Assembly (NCBI GenBank): GCA_030835085.1
Contig: JAUQWQ010000030.1
Coordinates: 1-41,530, forward strand
DNA from: Ignavibacteria bacterium
GTDB lineage: Bacteria; Bacteroidota; Ignavibacteria; Tepidaquicellales; OLB5
Reading direction: 5' to 3'
DNA: 41,530 nucleotides
Under the pieces are notes generated by a model that did not search any database, had not been told where the DNA came from, and worked only from the letters and a program-made list of their open reading frames with translations. Both the position numbers and the translations under genes were made by a program. Of this stretch, positions 33,876-41,530 are shown piece after piece. Positions within the stretch are counted from its first letter, which is position 1. Each line of letters starts with the position of its first letter.

Positions 33876-34756
33876 TATTTATCTATCATTCCGTATTTTT
33901 TGAGTACCCTGTAAGATATCAGGTTCAGGCTGAATGTCATAAGCATTAATACAATACCAACCCAGAACAAAGCCATGTAGTGGTCAGAACCTATCGTTAC
34001 TTCGCCCATTTCAGCAGCTATGGTCGCAGTCATTGTCCTGACAGATGTAAACGGGTTCATACTGATAACAGGAGCGTTGCCTGTTACCATCATAACAGTC
34101 ATTGTTTCACCAACAACCCTGCCCATTCCCAGCATTACGGAAGCCACTATACCCGAAAGTGCAGCGGGAACAACAACTTTCCATATGGTTTCAAGCTTGC
34201 TGGCTCCAAGCGCAAGCGAAGCTTCCTTATATGCAGCCGGAACGCTTTTAATCGCATCTTCTGAAATTGACATAATTGTTGGAATTGCCATAAAGGCAAG
34301 CAATACTGCACCGGTTAATGCAGTTAAGCCGGTATTGAGCCCAAAAAGATCTTTTATAAAAGGTGCAATTACTATTAAACCAAAAAATCCAAGAACTACT
34401 GATGGAATCCCTGCAAGAATCTCGATGAATGGTTTCAGGAACTCCCTTTCTTTTGCCGAAGCAACTTCAGAAATGTAAACCGCGCCAATTATACCAAAAG
34501 GAATTGCAATTACGGTCGCAAGAATTGTAACAAGAACCGAACCGGTGATAAGCGGTACTAACCCGAATTCTTCTTTCTGGAATGAAACGGGGTTCCATAT
34601 ATTATGGAACAGCTCACCTATGCCCGGTGAGCCGATAAACGGGAAAGCTTCTTTGAAGAGGAATAAAAAGATCAGCAGAACTATGATTATCGAAAGAGAA
34701 CCACAGCTCTGCAGGAAATATTTTATTATCTTAGCCTTTAATCTTTGCTTGTTCAA
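33875..34756 (-). CDS. pstC: Phosphate ABC transporter permease PstC
   Basis: 293 residues, six spans; the EAA loop YKEASLALGASKLETIWKVVVPAALSG and GMGRVVGETMTVMMVTGNAP are diagnostic for PstC. An in-frame stop lies two codons upstream, so TTG at 34756 is the earliest possible start and fits the family N-terminus. It is 45 bases after pstS. Confidence 0.95.
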   Translation of the reverse strand: MNKQRLKAKIIKYFLQSCGSLSIIIVLLIFLFLFKEAFPFIGSPGIGELFHNIWNPVSFQKEEFGLVPLITGSVLVTILATVIAIPFGIIGAVYISEVASAKEREFLKPFIEILAGIPSVVLGFFGLIVIAPFIKDLFGLNTGLTALTGAVLLAFMAIPTIMSISEDAIKSVPAAYKEASLALGASKLETIWKVVVPAALSGIVASVMLGMGRVVGETMTVMMVTGNAPVISMNPFTSVRTMTATIAAEMGEVTIGSDHYMALFWVGIVLMLMTFSLNLISYRVLKKYGMIDK

Positions 34757-34801
34757 TAATTATCCGTAATTCCAATTAAAGCTTAAATTGTTTTTTTCTG
34801 A

Positions 34802-35668
34802 TTATTTAAGTGTAATGTAACCTGTCTCTTCAACAATTTTCTGTCCATCAGGCGACATCGCAAAATCAAGCAGCATTTTGTTGTTGTTTGCAGGCTCACC
34901 GTTGAAGTATAAGAACAGCGGCCTTGCAATACCGTAGGACTTATCCAGTACTGTTTCATGGGTTGGAGTAACAGCAGGCGAAGAATCATCTTTCTTAACC
35001 GGTACTACTTTAATGTTACCTTCTTTTGTATAACCAAGCCCTACATAACCAATTGACCATTTATCAGCAGATACTGACTGCACTATTGATGATGATGCCG
35101 GCATTAGCTTTACTGTCGGAGCATAATTTTCTTTGCCCAATACATGTTCCTGGAAGAATACATATGTGCCTGAATTACTTTCACGGGAAAGAGTTGTGAT
35201 AGGCTGATCGGGTCCGCCAAGCTCCTTCCAGTTCTTATATGCACCGGTATAGATCTTTTTTAGCTGCTCCATGGTAATATCTTTTACCGGATTTTCAGGG
35301 TGAACAACTATCGCGATTCCGTCAAATGCTATAACTTTTTCAACCGGGTTGATATTCTTTTCTTTTGCCTGATCTTTTTCTTTCTGCTGCATATCTCTGG
35401 ATGAAGCGCAAACATCTGTAGTGCCATTCAGCAAGGCTGCAATTCCGGTTCCGGAGCCGCCACCGGTTACTGATACCTGTACGTTCGGGTTTTTCTTCAT
35501 GAACGCTTCCGCCAGGGTGCTCATCAAATGCACCATAGTATCGGAGCCCTTTATTGTTACAGATTTCTTATCTTTTGAATCCGTTTTATCCTTCTTTGCG
35601 CAGCCTGCTGCCGCAAACGAAAACAAGACAAGTACTAACACTGCAAGCTTAATTGCTGAACTTTTCAT
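34802..35668 (-). CDS. pstS: Phosphate-binding lipoprotein PstS
   Basis: Periplasmic phosphate-binding component. 288 residues with a lipobox signal (LFSFAAAGCAKK, Cys22). Binding-site motifs are visible: GSDTMVHL near the mature N-terminus, GGGSGTGIAAL, CASSRDM and SRESNSGTYVFF, which in PstS provide backbone and side-chain hydrogen bonds to phosphate. It heads pstSCAB-phoU and has its own PHO-box-like repeats upstream. Confidence 0.96.
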   Translation of the reverse strand: MKSSAIKLAVLVLVLFSFAAAGCAKKDKTDSKDKKSVTIKGSDTMVHLMSTLAEAFMKKNPNVQVSVTGGGSGTGIAALLNGTTDVCASSRDMQQKEKDQAKEKNINPVEKVIAFDGIAIVVHPENPVKDITMEQLKKIYTGAYKNWKELGGPDQPITTLSRESNSGTYVFFQEHVLGKENYAPTVKLMPASSSIVQSVSADKWSIGYVGLGYTKEGNIKVVPVKKDDSSPAVTPTHETVLDKSYGIARPLFLYFNGEPANNNKMLLDFAMSPDGQKIVEETGYITLK

Positions 35669-35711
35669 TTCTTTTTGGATTTGTTTAATTTTAACTTATT
35701 AACTTTTAATG

Positions 35712-35766
35712 CAAATTATGTTAATAAATTTATTGTACTGTTAGGGAATTGTTAAGTTTCTGTTAA
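35712..35766 (-). promoter_or_regulatory. PHO-box-like repeats and promoter of pstS
   Basis: On the minus strand TTAACA (35766-35761), TTAACA (35755-35750) and CTAACA (35744-35739) are spaced by exactly 11 bases. A -7-like TAATTTG (35718-35712) lies 20 bases downstream, so a bound response regulator would occupy the -33 region, the expected place for an activator. It is in the 113-base gap between phoR and pstS. Confidence 0.65.
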
Positions 35767-35781
35767 GATTTATTTGAGGAA

Positions 35782-37551
35782 TTAATCGTTTTTTTGAGGA
35801 ATATTAAGGATAAATCTGGTGCCTTTACCCGGTTTGGATTCTACATCAATTGTGCCGTTCATTGTATTAACTATATGCTTTACTATTGCCAGTCCAAGGC
35901 CAGTACCGCCTTCATCCCTGCTTCGGCCTTTATCAACCCTGTAAAACCGCTCAAAAAGCCTTGGCATATGATCCTCACTTATCCCATAGCCTTCATCATC
36001 AACATATATCACCAATTGATCCTTTTTCATAAATGCGCCGACCTCAATGCGGGTCTTCTTATCACTGTATTTTATTGCATTATCCACAAGATTTCCTATC
36101 GCCTGCTCAGTGAGATGTTTGTTTATCCTGCCGGTCAGGTTTTCATCGCATTTTATATCTATTTTGATTTTCTTTTCTCCTGCCTTAAATTCGTAATCTT
36201 CTGTAACTGAATTCAGAACCCTGCTGATATTTTCTGTATCCATTTTTATTTCATCAGGCTTCTCTTCCAGTTTGGCAAGTATTAGCAGGTCATCAATAAG
36301 CATATTAAGCCTGTTGATATGTTTTGTTATTATGTTAAGAAATCTCTCAGCTGTCTCATGGTCATCAATTGCGCCTTCACGCAGTGTTTCAATGAATCCT
36401 TTAATTGTGGTCACAGGCGTACGCAGTTCATGAGAGACATTTGCAACAAGATCTTTTTTAAGCGTATCAAGGTGCTTCAGGTTTGATATATCATTAAACA
36501 CCACCAAAGCGCCCAGCGCTTTGTTGTCAACATCATACAAAACTGTTCCGCTCAGCTGCAGGAACTTGTCCTTTTCATGCTGCAGCAGGACTTCGGTTTC
36601 CTGCGGGTTGCCTTCAGAAAGCAGCTTCAGAAAGAACTTCTGAATTTCAGAAACACGAACAACTTCCTGCAGTGTTTTGCCGATCGTATTCCTGTCATTA
36701 ATACCAAGTATCTCTGCAGCAGTGCCGTTTAGCAGAAGAATTCTTTCATCATAATCTACCGCAAGAATACCCTCTTTCATGCTCTTTAATACAACCTGCT
36801 GCAGGTTATCCTGCTCACCTATTATATCAAGTTTTTCATCAAGCTGTTTTGCCATCGAGTTCAGGCTCTCAGCAAGTACTCTTAACTCTTCATCCCCTGC
36901 CGGATAAAGCTTCTGGGAAAAATCACCTTTTGAAATTTTCTCAGCCGCGCTGCTGATCTCTGTAATTGGCCTGGTCAGGTTCCTGATCGCAAAATATCCA
37001 AGTACAAGTATTATTACTGTAAAGAAAATTACAGTCAAAAACAGCGCTGTATTGGCATTTGCGGCTTCCTTTTGTACACCCGTCAGCGGATACCCTGTTC
37101 TTAAAATATATACTATAAGGCCTTCTTTGTTATAAACAGGAAGCGCTGCATAAATAAAATCAGCTTTTAATGTGAAACTATACCTTTGCGAAATGCCTGT
37201 TTTACCTTCAAGCGCTTCAATTACCTCAGGCCTATCGGCATGATTATCCATCTGTGAAGGCTCTTCGCGGGAATCAGCCGATACTTTTCCGTTTGGCTGA
37301 ATTATTGTGACTCTTGCTCCGCTTAAATTATCATACCTAACGGAAAATTGCTGAAGGTTAATAGTATCAATATCAGATGTTTCAAGTTTTTCTTTTATTA
37401 AGCTGGTTCTCTGGTGGAGTATCTCCAGGTCAGTTGTAATGAGCGTTTCATTAAAAAGTGACGAAGCGTACCAGGCAAGGATTATCATTGGAACAATTGC
37501 CAGGGCTGCAAAAATGTAATATGACTTCCAAAGGAATTTTTTCCTGAACAA
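35782..37551 (-). CDS. phoR: Phosphate-responsive sensor histidine kinase PhoR
   Basis: 589 residues. Two spans (about 11-31 and 170-188) enclose a periplasmic or extracytoplasmic sensor domain. HAMP follows (about 189-243), then a PAS domain (about 250-350), HisKA with NVSHELRTP (His374) and the ATPase domain with N-box Asn491 (NLVDNAIKYS), G1 VDDEGYGI and G2 GGTGLGL. The layout matches long, Bacillus-type PhoR rather than the short E. coli form. The start is TTG at 37551 with AAGGAGA well placed upstream. It lies 26 bases after phoB. Confidence 0.93.
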   Translation of the reverse strand: MFRKKFLWKSYYIFAALAIVPMIILAWYASSLFNETLITTDLEILHQRTSLIKEKLETSDIDTINLQQFSVRYDNLSGARVTIIQPNGKVSADSREEPSQMDNHADRPEVIEALEGKTGISQRYSFTLKADFIYAALPVYNKEGLIVYILRTGYPLTGVQKEAANANTALFLTVIFFTVIILVLGYFAIRNLTRPITEISSAAEKISKGDFSQKLYPAGDEELRVLAESLNSMAKQLDEKLDIIGEQDNLQQVVLKSMKEGILAVDYDERILLLNGTAAEILGINDRNTIGKTLQEVVRVSEIQKFFLKLLSEGNPQETEVLLQHEKDKFLQLSGTVLYDVDNKALGALVVFNDISNLKHLDTLKKDLVANVSHELRTPVTTIKGFIETLREGAIDDHETAERFLNIITKHINRLNMLIDDLLILAKLEEKPDEIKMDTENISRVLNSVTEDYEFKAGEKKIKIDIKCDENLTGRINKHLTEQAIGNLVDNAIKYSDKKTRIEVGAFMKKDQLVIYVDDEGYGISEDHMPRLFERFYRVDKGRSRDEGGTGLGLAIVKHIVNTMNGTIDVESKPGKGTRFILNIPQKND

Positions 37552-37577
37552 TTATATCTCCTTTGGATTAGTAAACA

Positions 37578-38267
37578 TTAAAAAGTCTCCCTGAATTTGT
37601 AACCAACACCGCGGACAGTTTCAATATACTCATTCTCTTCACCAAGCTTTTTGCGTAATGAAACAATATGAACATCAATGCTTCTATCGGTAACCGATAC
37701 ACCTTCCCCGCGGGTTGAATCAACTATCTGGTATCTTGTCATTACCCAGCCCGGTTTTTTGGCAAGTGTAAGTAAAATTCTAAACTCTAAATGAGTGAGA
37801 TCAACATGTTTTCCTTTAATGGTCACTTCATGCCTGCCAACGTGAATTTTCAGGTCACCTCTTTCAATGATGGGCTTCTCTTCTTCTTCCTTAGGCGGTC
37901 TGCGCCTTAGTGTCGCCTTTACGATTGCAAGCAGCTCTCTTGGGCTGAACGGCTTAGTAACATAATGATCCGCGCCAATTTCCAGACCCGCGACTTTATC
38001 AGCCTCATCTGCTTTAGCGGTAACCATGACTATAGGAATTCCCGCTTTTTGCTTATCAGCTTTGATTATTTTGGTGATATCAAATCCATCTACTCCCGGA
38101 AGCATCAGGTCAAGAATTATCAGGTCATAATCATTCTCTTTCACCAGCTCCAGGGCATCTTCACCCGTAGTTGCTGTTTTTACTCTGTATCCGTTCTTGG
38201 TTAAGTTGTAATCAATGAGCTCAAGAATATCTTTTTCATCGTCAACTACAAGTATTTTTTCCTTCAT
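37578..38267 (-). CDS. phoB: OmpR-family response regulator PhoB/PhoP
   Basis: 229 residues. The receiver domain has the acidic pair Asp9-Asp10, the phosphorylation site Asp53 in LDLMLPG, Thr83 and Lys105. The C-terminal winged helix ends SVTDRSIDVHIVSLRKKLGE and VRGVGYKF, typical of PhoB. With phoR and pst next to it, phosphate control is very likely. Confidence 0.95.
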   Translation of the reverse strand: MKEKILVVDDEKDILELIDYNLTKNGYRVKTATTGEDALELVKENDYDLIILDLMLPGVDGFDITKIIKADKQKAGIPIVMVTAKADEADKVAGLEIGADHYVTKPFSPRELLAIVKATLRRRPPKEEEEKPIIERGDLKIHVGRHEVTIKGKHVDLTHLEFRILLTLAKKPGWVMTRYQIVDSTRGEGVSVTDRSIDVHIVSLRKKLGEENEYIETVRGVGYKFRETF

Positions 38268-38323
38268 ATTAATGAATTTTTAATGTTCTAATAATTTTCT
38301 CTTTGTTAAAATTAGCATTACTT

Positions 38324-38340
38324 TGTTAATTTAATGTTAA
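38324..38340 (-). promoter_or_regulatory. Possible PHO box upstream of phoB (autoregulation)
   Basis: On the minus strand TTAACA at 38340-38335 and 38329-38324, spaced by 11 bases; another TTAACA at 38309-38304 is out of register. Weaker than the other two sites because only two repeats are in phase. Confidence 0.4.
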
Positions 38341-38456
38341 GAATATATTAGAAATCAAATTCAATCAAAAATAGCATTAAATGTTCTATAATTAAATTCC
38401 ATAATAATATGATTTGAATCATTTGCTGAATAAGTTTTTTTTGCCATTTTTGTATA

Positions 38457-38464
38457 TAAATTTG
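38457..38464 (+). promoter_or_regulatory. Candidate -7 element for the NicO-like gene
   Basis: TAAATTTG matches TAnnTTTG and ends only seven bases before the ATG at 38472. If real, the transcript would start at or next to the start codon (leaderless). No clear -33 element. Confidence 0.4.
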
Positions 38465-38471
38465 GTATTAT

Positions 38472-39182
38472 ATGAATACTGATATCTATATCCTCTCGCT
38501 CACTGCAGCATCCATCGGTTTTATCCATACACTAATCGGACCAGACCACTATTTACCCTTCATTATGATGGCGAAAGCCGGAAAATGGTCAAAAAACAAG
38601 ACAATTTGGGTTACAGTTTTTTGCGGAATAGGGCATGTGCTAAGCTCTGTTGTTTTAGGGGTTATCGGAATTGCAGCAGGAATTGCACTGGATAAACTTG
38701 AACTTATTGAAGGCACACGCGGTGAAATTGCTGGCTGGGCTCTGATTTCTTTTGGCTTCCTTTATATGATATGGGGAATAAAAAAAGCTTACAACAATAA
38801 ACCGCACTCTCACATCCATGTTACAGATACAGGCACATATTCAACCCATCACCATGAACATCATGGAGAGCACGTCCACGTTCACAATGAAGAAAAAAAA
38901 TCGCTTACTCCATGGATATTGTTCGTAGTGTTTATTCTCGGTCCGTGTGAGCCTTTAATTCCGCTGCTTATGTTCCCAGCCGCGCAGCACAGTGTAATTG
39001 GACTGACAACAGTTACTGCTGTCTTCGGAATAGTAACAATTTCAACAATGGTTTTAGTTGTTGCTGTATCAATGTGGGGATTAAACCTGATGCCAATGGG
39101 CAAACTGGAAAAATACTCACATGCACTTGCGGGATTTGCAATATTTGCATCAGGGCTGGCAATTAACCTGTTAGGTTTATGA
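38472..39182 (+). CDS. NicO/UreH-like membrane transporter with His-rich loop
   Basis: 236 residues, about six spans. The first helix carries H-TLIGPDHYLPF (His19, Asp25, His26), similar to the H-x(4)-DH metal motif of nickel/cobalt permeases, and GIGHVLSS follows. A cytoplasmic or periplasmic loop at about 112-138 contains many His (THHHEHHGEHVHVH). GPCEPLIPLLMFPA opens the second half. The pattern fits the NicO/RcnA/UreH-like group that moves nickel or cobalt ions; the metal is not determinable here. No urease genes are nearby. Its stop is one base from the end of the convergent DUF192 gene. Confidence 0.75.
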   Translation: MNTDIYILSLTAASIGFIHTLIGPDHYLPFIMMAKAGKWSKNKTIWVTVFCGIGHVLSSVVLGVIGIAAGIALDKLELIEGTRGEIAGWALISFGFLYMIWGIKKAYNNKPHSHIHVTDTGTYSTHHHEHHGEHVHVHNEEKKSLTPWILFVVFILGPCEPLIPLLMFPAAQHSVIGLTTVTAVFGIVTISTMVLVVAVSMWGLNLMPMGKLEKYSHALAGFAIFASGLAINLLGL

Positions 39183-39183
39183 T

Positions 39184-39729
39184 TTACCTGTGATCTAATT
39201 TATATTCTATCAGGTCACCTTCTTTAATTCCGTGCCGGTCAGAGTATCCGCCGTTCACTTCAACCACAAATTGTGATTTACCTTTCGAGGGCAATGGTTT
39301 TTCAGAATAAGGGACCGTGTTTTTGTGAATAGTATTTATAACTCCTTTGCTGTCTATAAACATTATATCAAGCGGAATGATCGTGTTTTTCATCCAGAAT
39401 GACTGCATATCATCCCTCTCAAAAATAAATATCATTCCTTTATCTTCATCCATTTTTGAGCGGTACATAAGTCCCTGCTGCCTTTCAGCCGGATTTATCG
39501 CGACCTCAACATCAATTTTGGCAAGCTTCTGCCGCGTATCTTTGCTAACAAATGTCACTTCCCCTTCTTTAACCCATTCAGGTTCATTTGAACTTTTTTT
39601 GATGTATAAAAAATAAATGGCAATGAAAACCACTACAGGTATTAATGCAATTAATACCTTTTTTGTTTTCCAAAATGGTACTTTGGGAATTTTATAGTTT
39701 TTATTTGATCTTTTATTTACTTTCGGCAT
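39184..39729 (-). CDS. Membrane-anchored DUF192 protein
   Basis: 181 residues: a basic cytoplasmic start, one span (about 25-44, VLIALIPVVVFIAIYFLYI), then the DUF192 domain with VEVAINPAERQQGLMYRSKM, GMIFIFERDDMQSFWMKNTIIPLDIMFID and FVVEVNGGYSDRHGIKEGD, the full family signature. DUF192 proteins are small extracytoplasmic beta proteins of unknown biochemical function. It is preceded by 47 bases after the nucleotidyltransferase stop and may share its transcript. Confidence 0.93.
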   Translation of the reverse strand: MPKVNKRSNKNYKIPKVPFWKTKKVLIALIPVVVFIAIYFLYIKKSSNEPEWVKEGEVTFVSKDTRQKLAKIDVEVAINPAERQQGLMYRSKMDEDKGMIFIFERDDMQSFWMKNTIIPLDIMFIDSKGVINTIHKNTVPYSEKPLPSKGKSQFVVEVNGGYSDRHGIKEGDLIEYKLDHR

Positions 39730-39776
39730 TCTAATATTTTTTGCTATTTATTTAATACCGGTAAAACAGAATAACT

Positions 39777-40619
39777 TCACTTCCTTAAAACCATTTCAAG
39801 TACTTCCCTTGAGCGCTTTGTACTTACTTCCGGCAAATGTTCATCTATCAGGTCAAATGTTTCTCTCACTAGATCAAACAATCCCTTTAATGCTTCGTAT
39901 TTTTCAGCAGATAATACAAAATTATACCGCTTAACTAAATCCCGTGGTTTTATATGCATTTTTTCAATGGTATGCTCTACACCTTTTGACTTTCCCGGAT
40001 GGTAAAATTTATTCAGTCCGCATAAAATGCCGATAATATTTCCAGTCATTTCAACCAGTGATTCATAGTAATACAGAATATCACCCCTGCCAATTGTCAT
40101 TTTTTCTATAGCCCATTCCGGGTGGAATTTTTTAAAATGAGTTACAAGCATTACCTGCAATTCTTGCGGATAATTATCCTCCGCTTTTTTTACCAGGGGA
40201 GCCAGCCAATTGGAATCCTTCAATATATAACCGTCAATAAGTCCCGATATCATAAGATGCTTTGTCTGTTCAACTTCAGGCTTATCAAGCATTTCATTTA
40301 TCAGCGTTTCTGTTTCACTGTAATGCCCGAAACCGAAATCACACATAACACCATCAATGTAATAATAAACCGCAAAGCCTTCTTCGGGTGAACCGTGATA
40401 AAAGTCGCCCCCGGATTCTTTAGCATCTTTGACGATTTTATCAAACTCACTCTGAGTCATCTGGTTGTTCAGAAAAACAATCGTATCAATATCTGAATTA
40501 TCATCGGCATATCCTTTGGCAACTGAACCTGTTACCGCAGCAGCGCGAATATCAAGAAAATCAAATAGCCCCAGATTATCTTTTGCCTGTGTAATTCTGA
40601 GTTTGCTTATTTCATTCAT
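39777..40619 (-). CDS. Nucleotidyltransferase-fold protein
   Basis: 280 residues. The N-terminal domain carries GSVAKGYADDNSDID at 31-45, the GS-x(10)-DxD motif of the polymerase-beta superfamily with metal ligands Asp43 and Asp45. A third acidic residue may lie in MCDFGF. The C-terminal part is helical and resembles the substrate-binding half of aminoglycoside-type or DUF4037-type nucleotidyltransferases. Substrate unknown; not a minimal MNT toxin-antitoxin enzyme because it is long and no HEPN partner is next to it. Its ribosome binding site lies in a hairpin. Confidence 0.8.
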   Translation of the reverse strand: MNEISKLRITQAKDNLGLFDFLDIRAAAVTGSVAKGYADDNSDIDTIVFLNNQMTQSEFDKIVKDAKESGGDFYHGSPEEGFAVYYYIDGVMCDFGFGHYSETETLINEMLDKPEVEQTKHLMISGLIDGYILKDSNWLAPLVKKAEDNYPQELQVMLVTHFKKFHPEWAIEKMTIGRGDILYYYESLVEMTGNIIGILCGLNKFYHPGKSKGVEHTIEKMHIKPRDLVKRYNFVLSAEKYEALKGLFDLVRETFDLIDEHLPEVSTKRSREVLEMVLRK

Positions 40620-40625
40620 ATAAAA

Positions 40626-40653
40626 TGCCCTCTATGTTTAATTTCAGAGGGCA
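40626..40653 (-). promoter_or_regulatory. Hairpin enclosing the ribosome binding site of the nucleotidyltransferase gene
   Basis: On the minus strand TGCCCTCT (40653-40646) pairs with AGAGGGCA (40633-40626) across a 12-base loop. The AGAGG of the 3' arm is the only Shine-Dalgarno match, nine bases before the ATG at 40619. It could also serve as a weak terminator for the upstream gene (only four T follow). Confidence 0.6.
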
Positions 40654-40670
40654 AAATTTTTGTTTAATTC

Positions 40671-40709
40671 GCCGGGCATGCCCGGCATGTCAGGTTACAA
40701 ACCTGACAT
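40671..40709. repeat. Tandem palindromes between the HerA-like and nucleotidyltransferase genes
   Basis: A perfect 16-base palindrome GCCGGGCATGCCCGGC (40671-40686) abuts a second stem-loop, ATGTCAGGTT / AACCTGACAT (40687-40696 and 40700-40709) with a three-base loop. The pair has the look of a dispersed extragenic repeat; only one copy is in the window. Confidence 0.65.
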
Positions 40710-40747
40710 TACAGTTAGTGTAATCAAGTGAATCAAGCAATTCATGG

Positions 40748-41530
40748 TCAAAACCAGCTTGATTTCTTCTTCGTCCTTGTGCCGCCTATTCCCAATATCC
40801 CAAGCAACCCGCGCGTAACTTCACGCGCAACAGTTCTTCCAACCTGTTTTGCCGTAGTGCTGGTCAATACTTTTTCAACTGTACTTTTTTCCGTCTTACT
40901 TGTTTTAGTCTTTGCTTCTTCTTTTTCCGCAGCCACTTTCTCTTGTTCAGCGGCATGTTCTTCAATTTTTTTGTTCAGTATTTCAAGTGCGCTTTCTCTG
41001 TCAATAACCTCATTATACTTAGCTGCGATCTTTGAGCCTGCCATTATCTCATCAATTTCTGCGGGTGTCAGAATATCCATCCTTGAGCGCGGAGCGCAAA
41101 GCAGCGTAGCTGCAAGCGGGGTCGGATTCCCTTTTTCGCTCAGCACTGTTACAGCAGCTTCGCCAATGCCCATGCTTGTCAGCAGGTCATCAATATCATA
41201 ATACTCACTCATCGGGTAATTCTCTGAAATTAGCTTTATATCTTTTCTATCCTTTGCGGTAAATGCACGCAAAGCATGCTGTACCTTCATGCCTAACTGG
41301 CTCAGCACAATATTTGGTATATCATTGGGATTCTGCGTGCAGAAGAATATTCCAACACCCTTTGACCTGATAAGCTTTATTATGCTTTCAATCTGACTCA
41401 ACAGCGCATCACTAGCTTCATTGAATAATAAATGAGCTTCATCAATAAAAATTACGAGCTTCGGCTGGTCCAGGTCACCTTCTTCGGGGAAGGTACTGTA
41501 TATTTCAGCAAGCAGGCTTAAAAGGAAAGT
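40748..41530 (-). CDS. HerA/DUF853-family ATPase, C-terminal part (5' end outside window)
   Basis: 261 codons remain before the stop at 40748; the frame stays open to the window edge. It begins in TFLLSLLAEIYSTFPEEG and contains the Walker B region LVIFIDEAHLLF, then GVGIFFCTQNPNDIP, LGMKVQHALRAFTAKD and GIGEAAVTVLSEKGNPTP, all typical of the DUF853/YjgR branch of HerA-like ATPases. A charged Lys/Glu-rich linker leads to a C-terminal GLLGILGIGG-type tail that recurs in this family. The role of YjgR-like proteins is unknown. The Walker A part is outside. Confidence 0.9.
   Translation of the reverse strand, partial: TFLLSLLAEIYSTFPEEGDLDQPKLVIFIDEAHLLFNEASDALLSQIESIIKLIRSKGVGIFFCTQNPNDIPNIVLSQLGMKVQHALRAFTAKDRKDIKLISENYPMSEYYDIDDLLTSMGIGEAAVTVLSEKGNPTPLAATLLCAPRSRMDILTPAEIDEIMAGSKIAAKYNEVIDRESALEILNKKIEEHAAEQEKVAAEKEEAKTKTSKTEKSTVEKVLTSTTAKQVGRTVAREVTRGLLGILGIGGTRTKKKSSWF

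Noticed and set aside
35669-35781. Terminator between phoR and pstS
   Set aside because: No stem-loop with a T run is visible; only the PHO-box-like repeats and a promoter-like element.
39777-40619. Nucleotidyltransferase as the toxin or antitoxin half of a MNT-HEPN pair
   Set aside because: Too long, and no HEPN gene with the R-x4-6-H motif is adjacent.

Overview
The window is about 41.5 kb of AT-rich bacterial chromosome with no rRNA, CRISPR array, integrase or transposase. The organism looks like a Gram-negative member of the Bacteroidota/Chlorobiota (FCB) group, most likely an Ignavibacteria-type lineage. Evidence: many genes carry a TAnnTTTG-type -7 promoter element, several secreted or outer-membrane beta-barrel proteins and lipoproteins are present, MurE carries the DNPR signature for meso-diaminopimelate, and there is a DUF4476 protein (a family common in Bacteroidota). 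The phylum is inferred from these features; no marker tree was run.

Region 1 (1-10,760, minus strand) is a division and cell wall (dcw) operon read right to left: mraZ, rsmH, ftsL, ftsI (a PASTA-bearing transpeptidase), murE, murF, mraY, a predicted outer-membrane barrel protein, murD and the 5' part of ftsW. Genes are tightly packed. The promoter at about 10,723-10,752 is followed by three or four 10-bp-spaced TGGAGG boxes that look like an MraZ operator. Half of these genes appear to use TTG or GTG starts.

Region 2 (10,848-18,884) holds general metabolism: a LysE-type exporter, a palindromic repeat, a HisN/IMPase-type phosphatase, a metallophosphoesterase, PRPP synthetase, a YtxH/DUF948 membrane pair, an EF-G2-type GTPase and a HIT hydrolase.

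Region 3 (18,885-29,640) is accessory. It contains a truncated outer-membrane barrel pseudogene, a lipoprotein plus an intact paralogous barrel, tRNA-Glu(TTC), a DUF1543 protein, another lipoprotein, another barrel, a DUF4476 protein with a Cys cluster, and a three-gene operon. That operon encodes a double CbbX/SpoVK-type AAA+ ATPase with a duplicated all-beta N-terminus, followed by two paralogous single-span membrane proteins. It is the best candidate here for an undescribed system. A secreted M61-type peptidase follows.

Region 4 (29,667-38,267, minus strand) is a complete phosphate regulon read right to left: phoB, phoR, pstS, pstC, pstA, pstB, phoU, then a separate DUF47-pit operon. TTAACA-like hexamers at exact 11-bp spacing occur upstream of pstS and of DUF47-pit, with a two-repeat version upstream of phoB. 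This suggests PhoB controls both high-affinity (Pst) and low-affinity (Pit) uptake and itself.

Region 5 (38,472-41,530) has a NicO/UreH-like membrane protein with a His-rich loop, a DUF192 protein, a nucleotidyltransferase whose ribosome binding site sits in a hairpin, tandem palindromes, and the C-terminal part of a HerA/DUF853-type ATPase that runs off the window.
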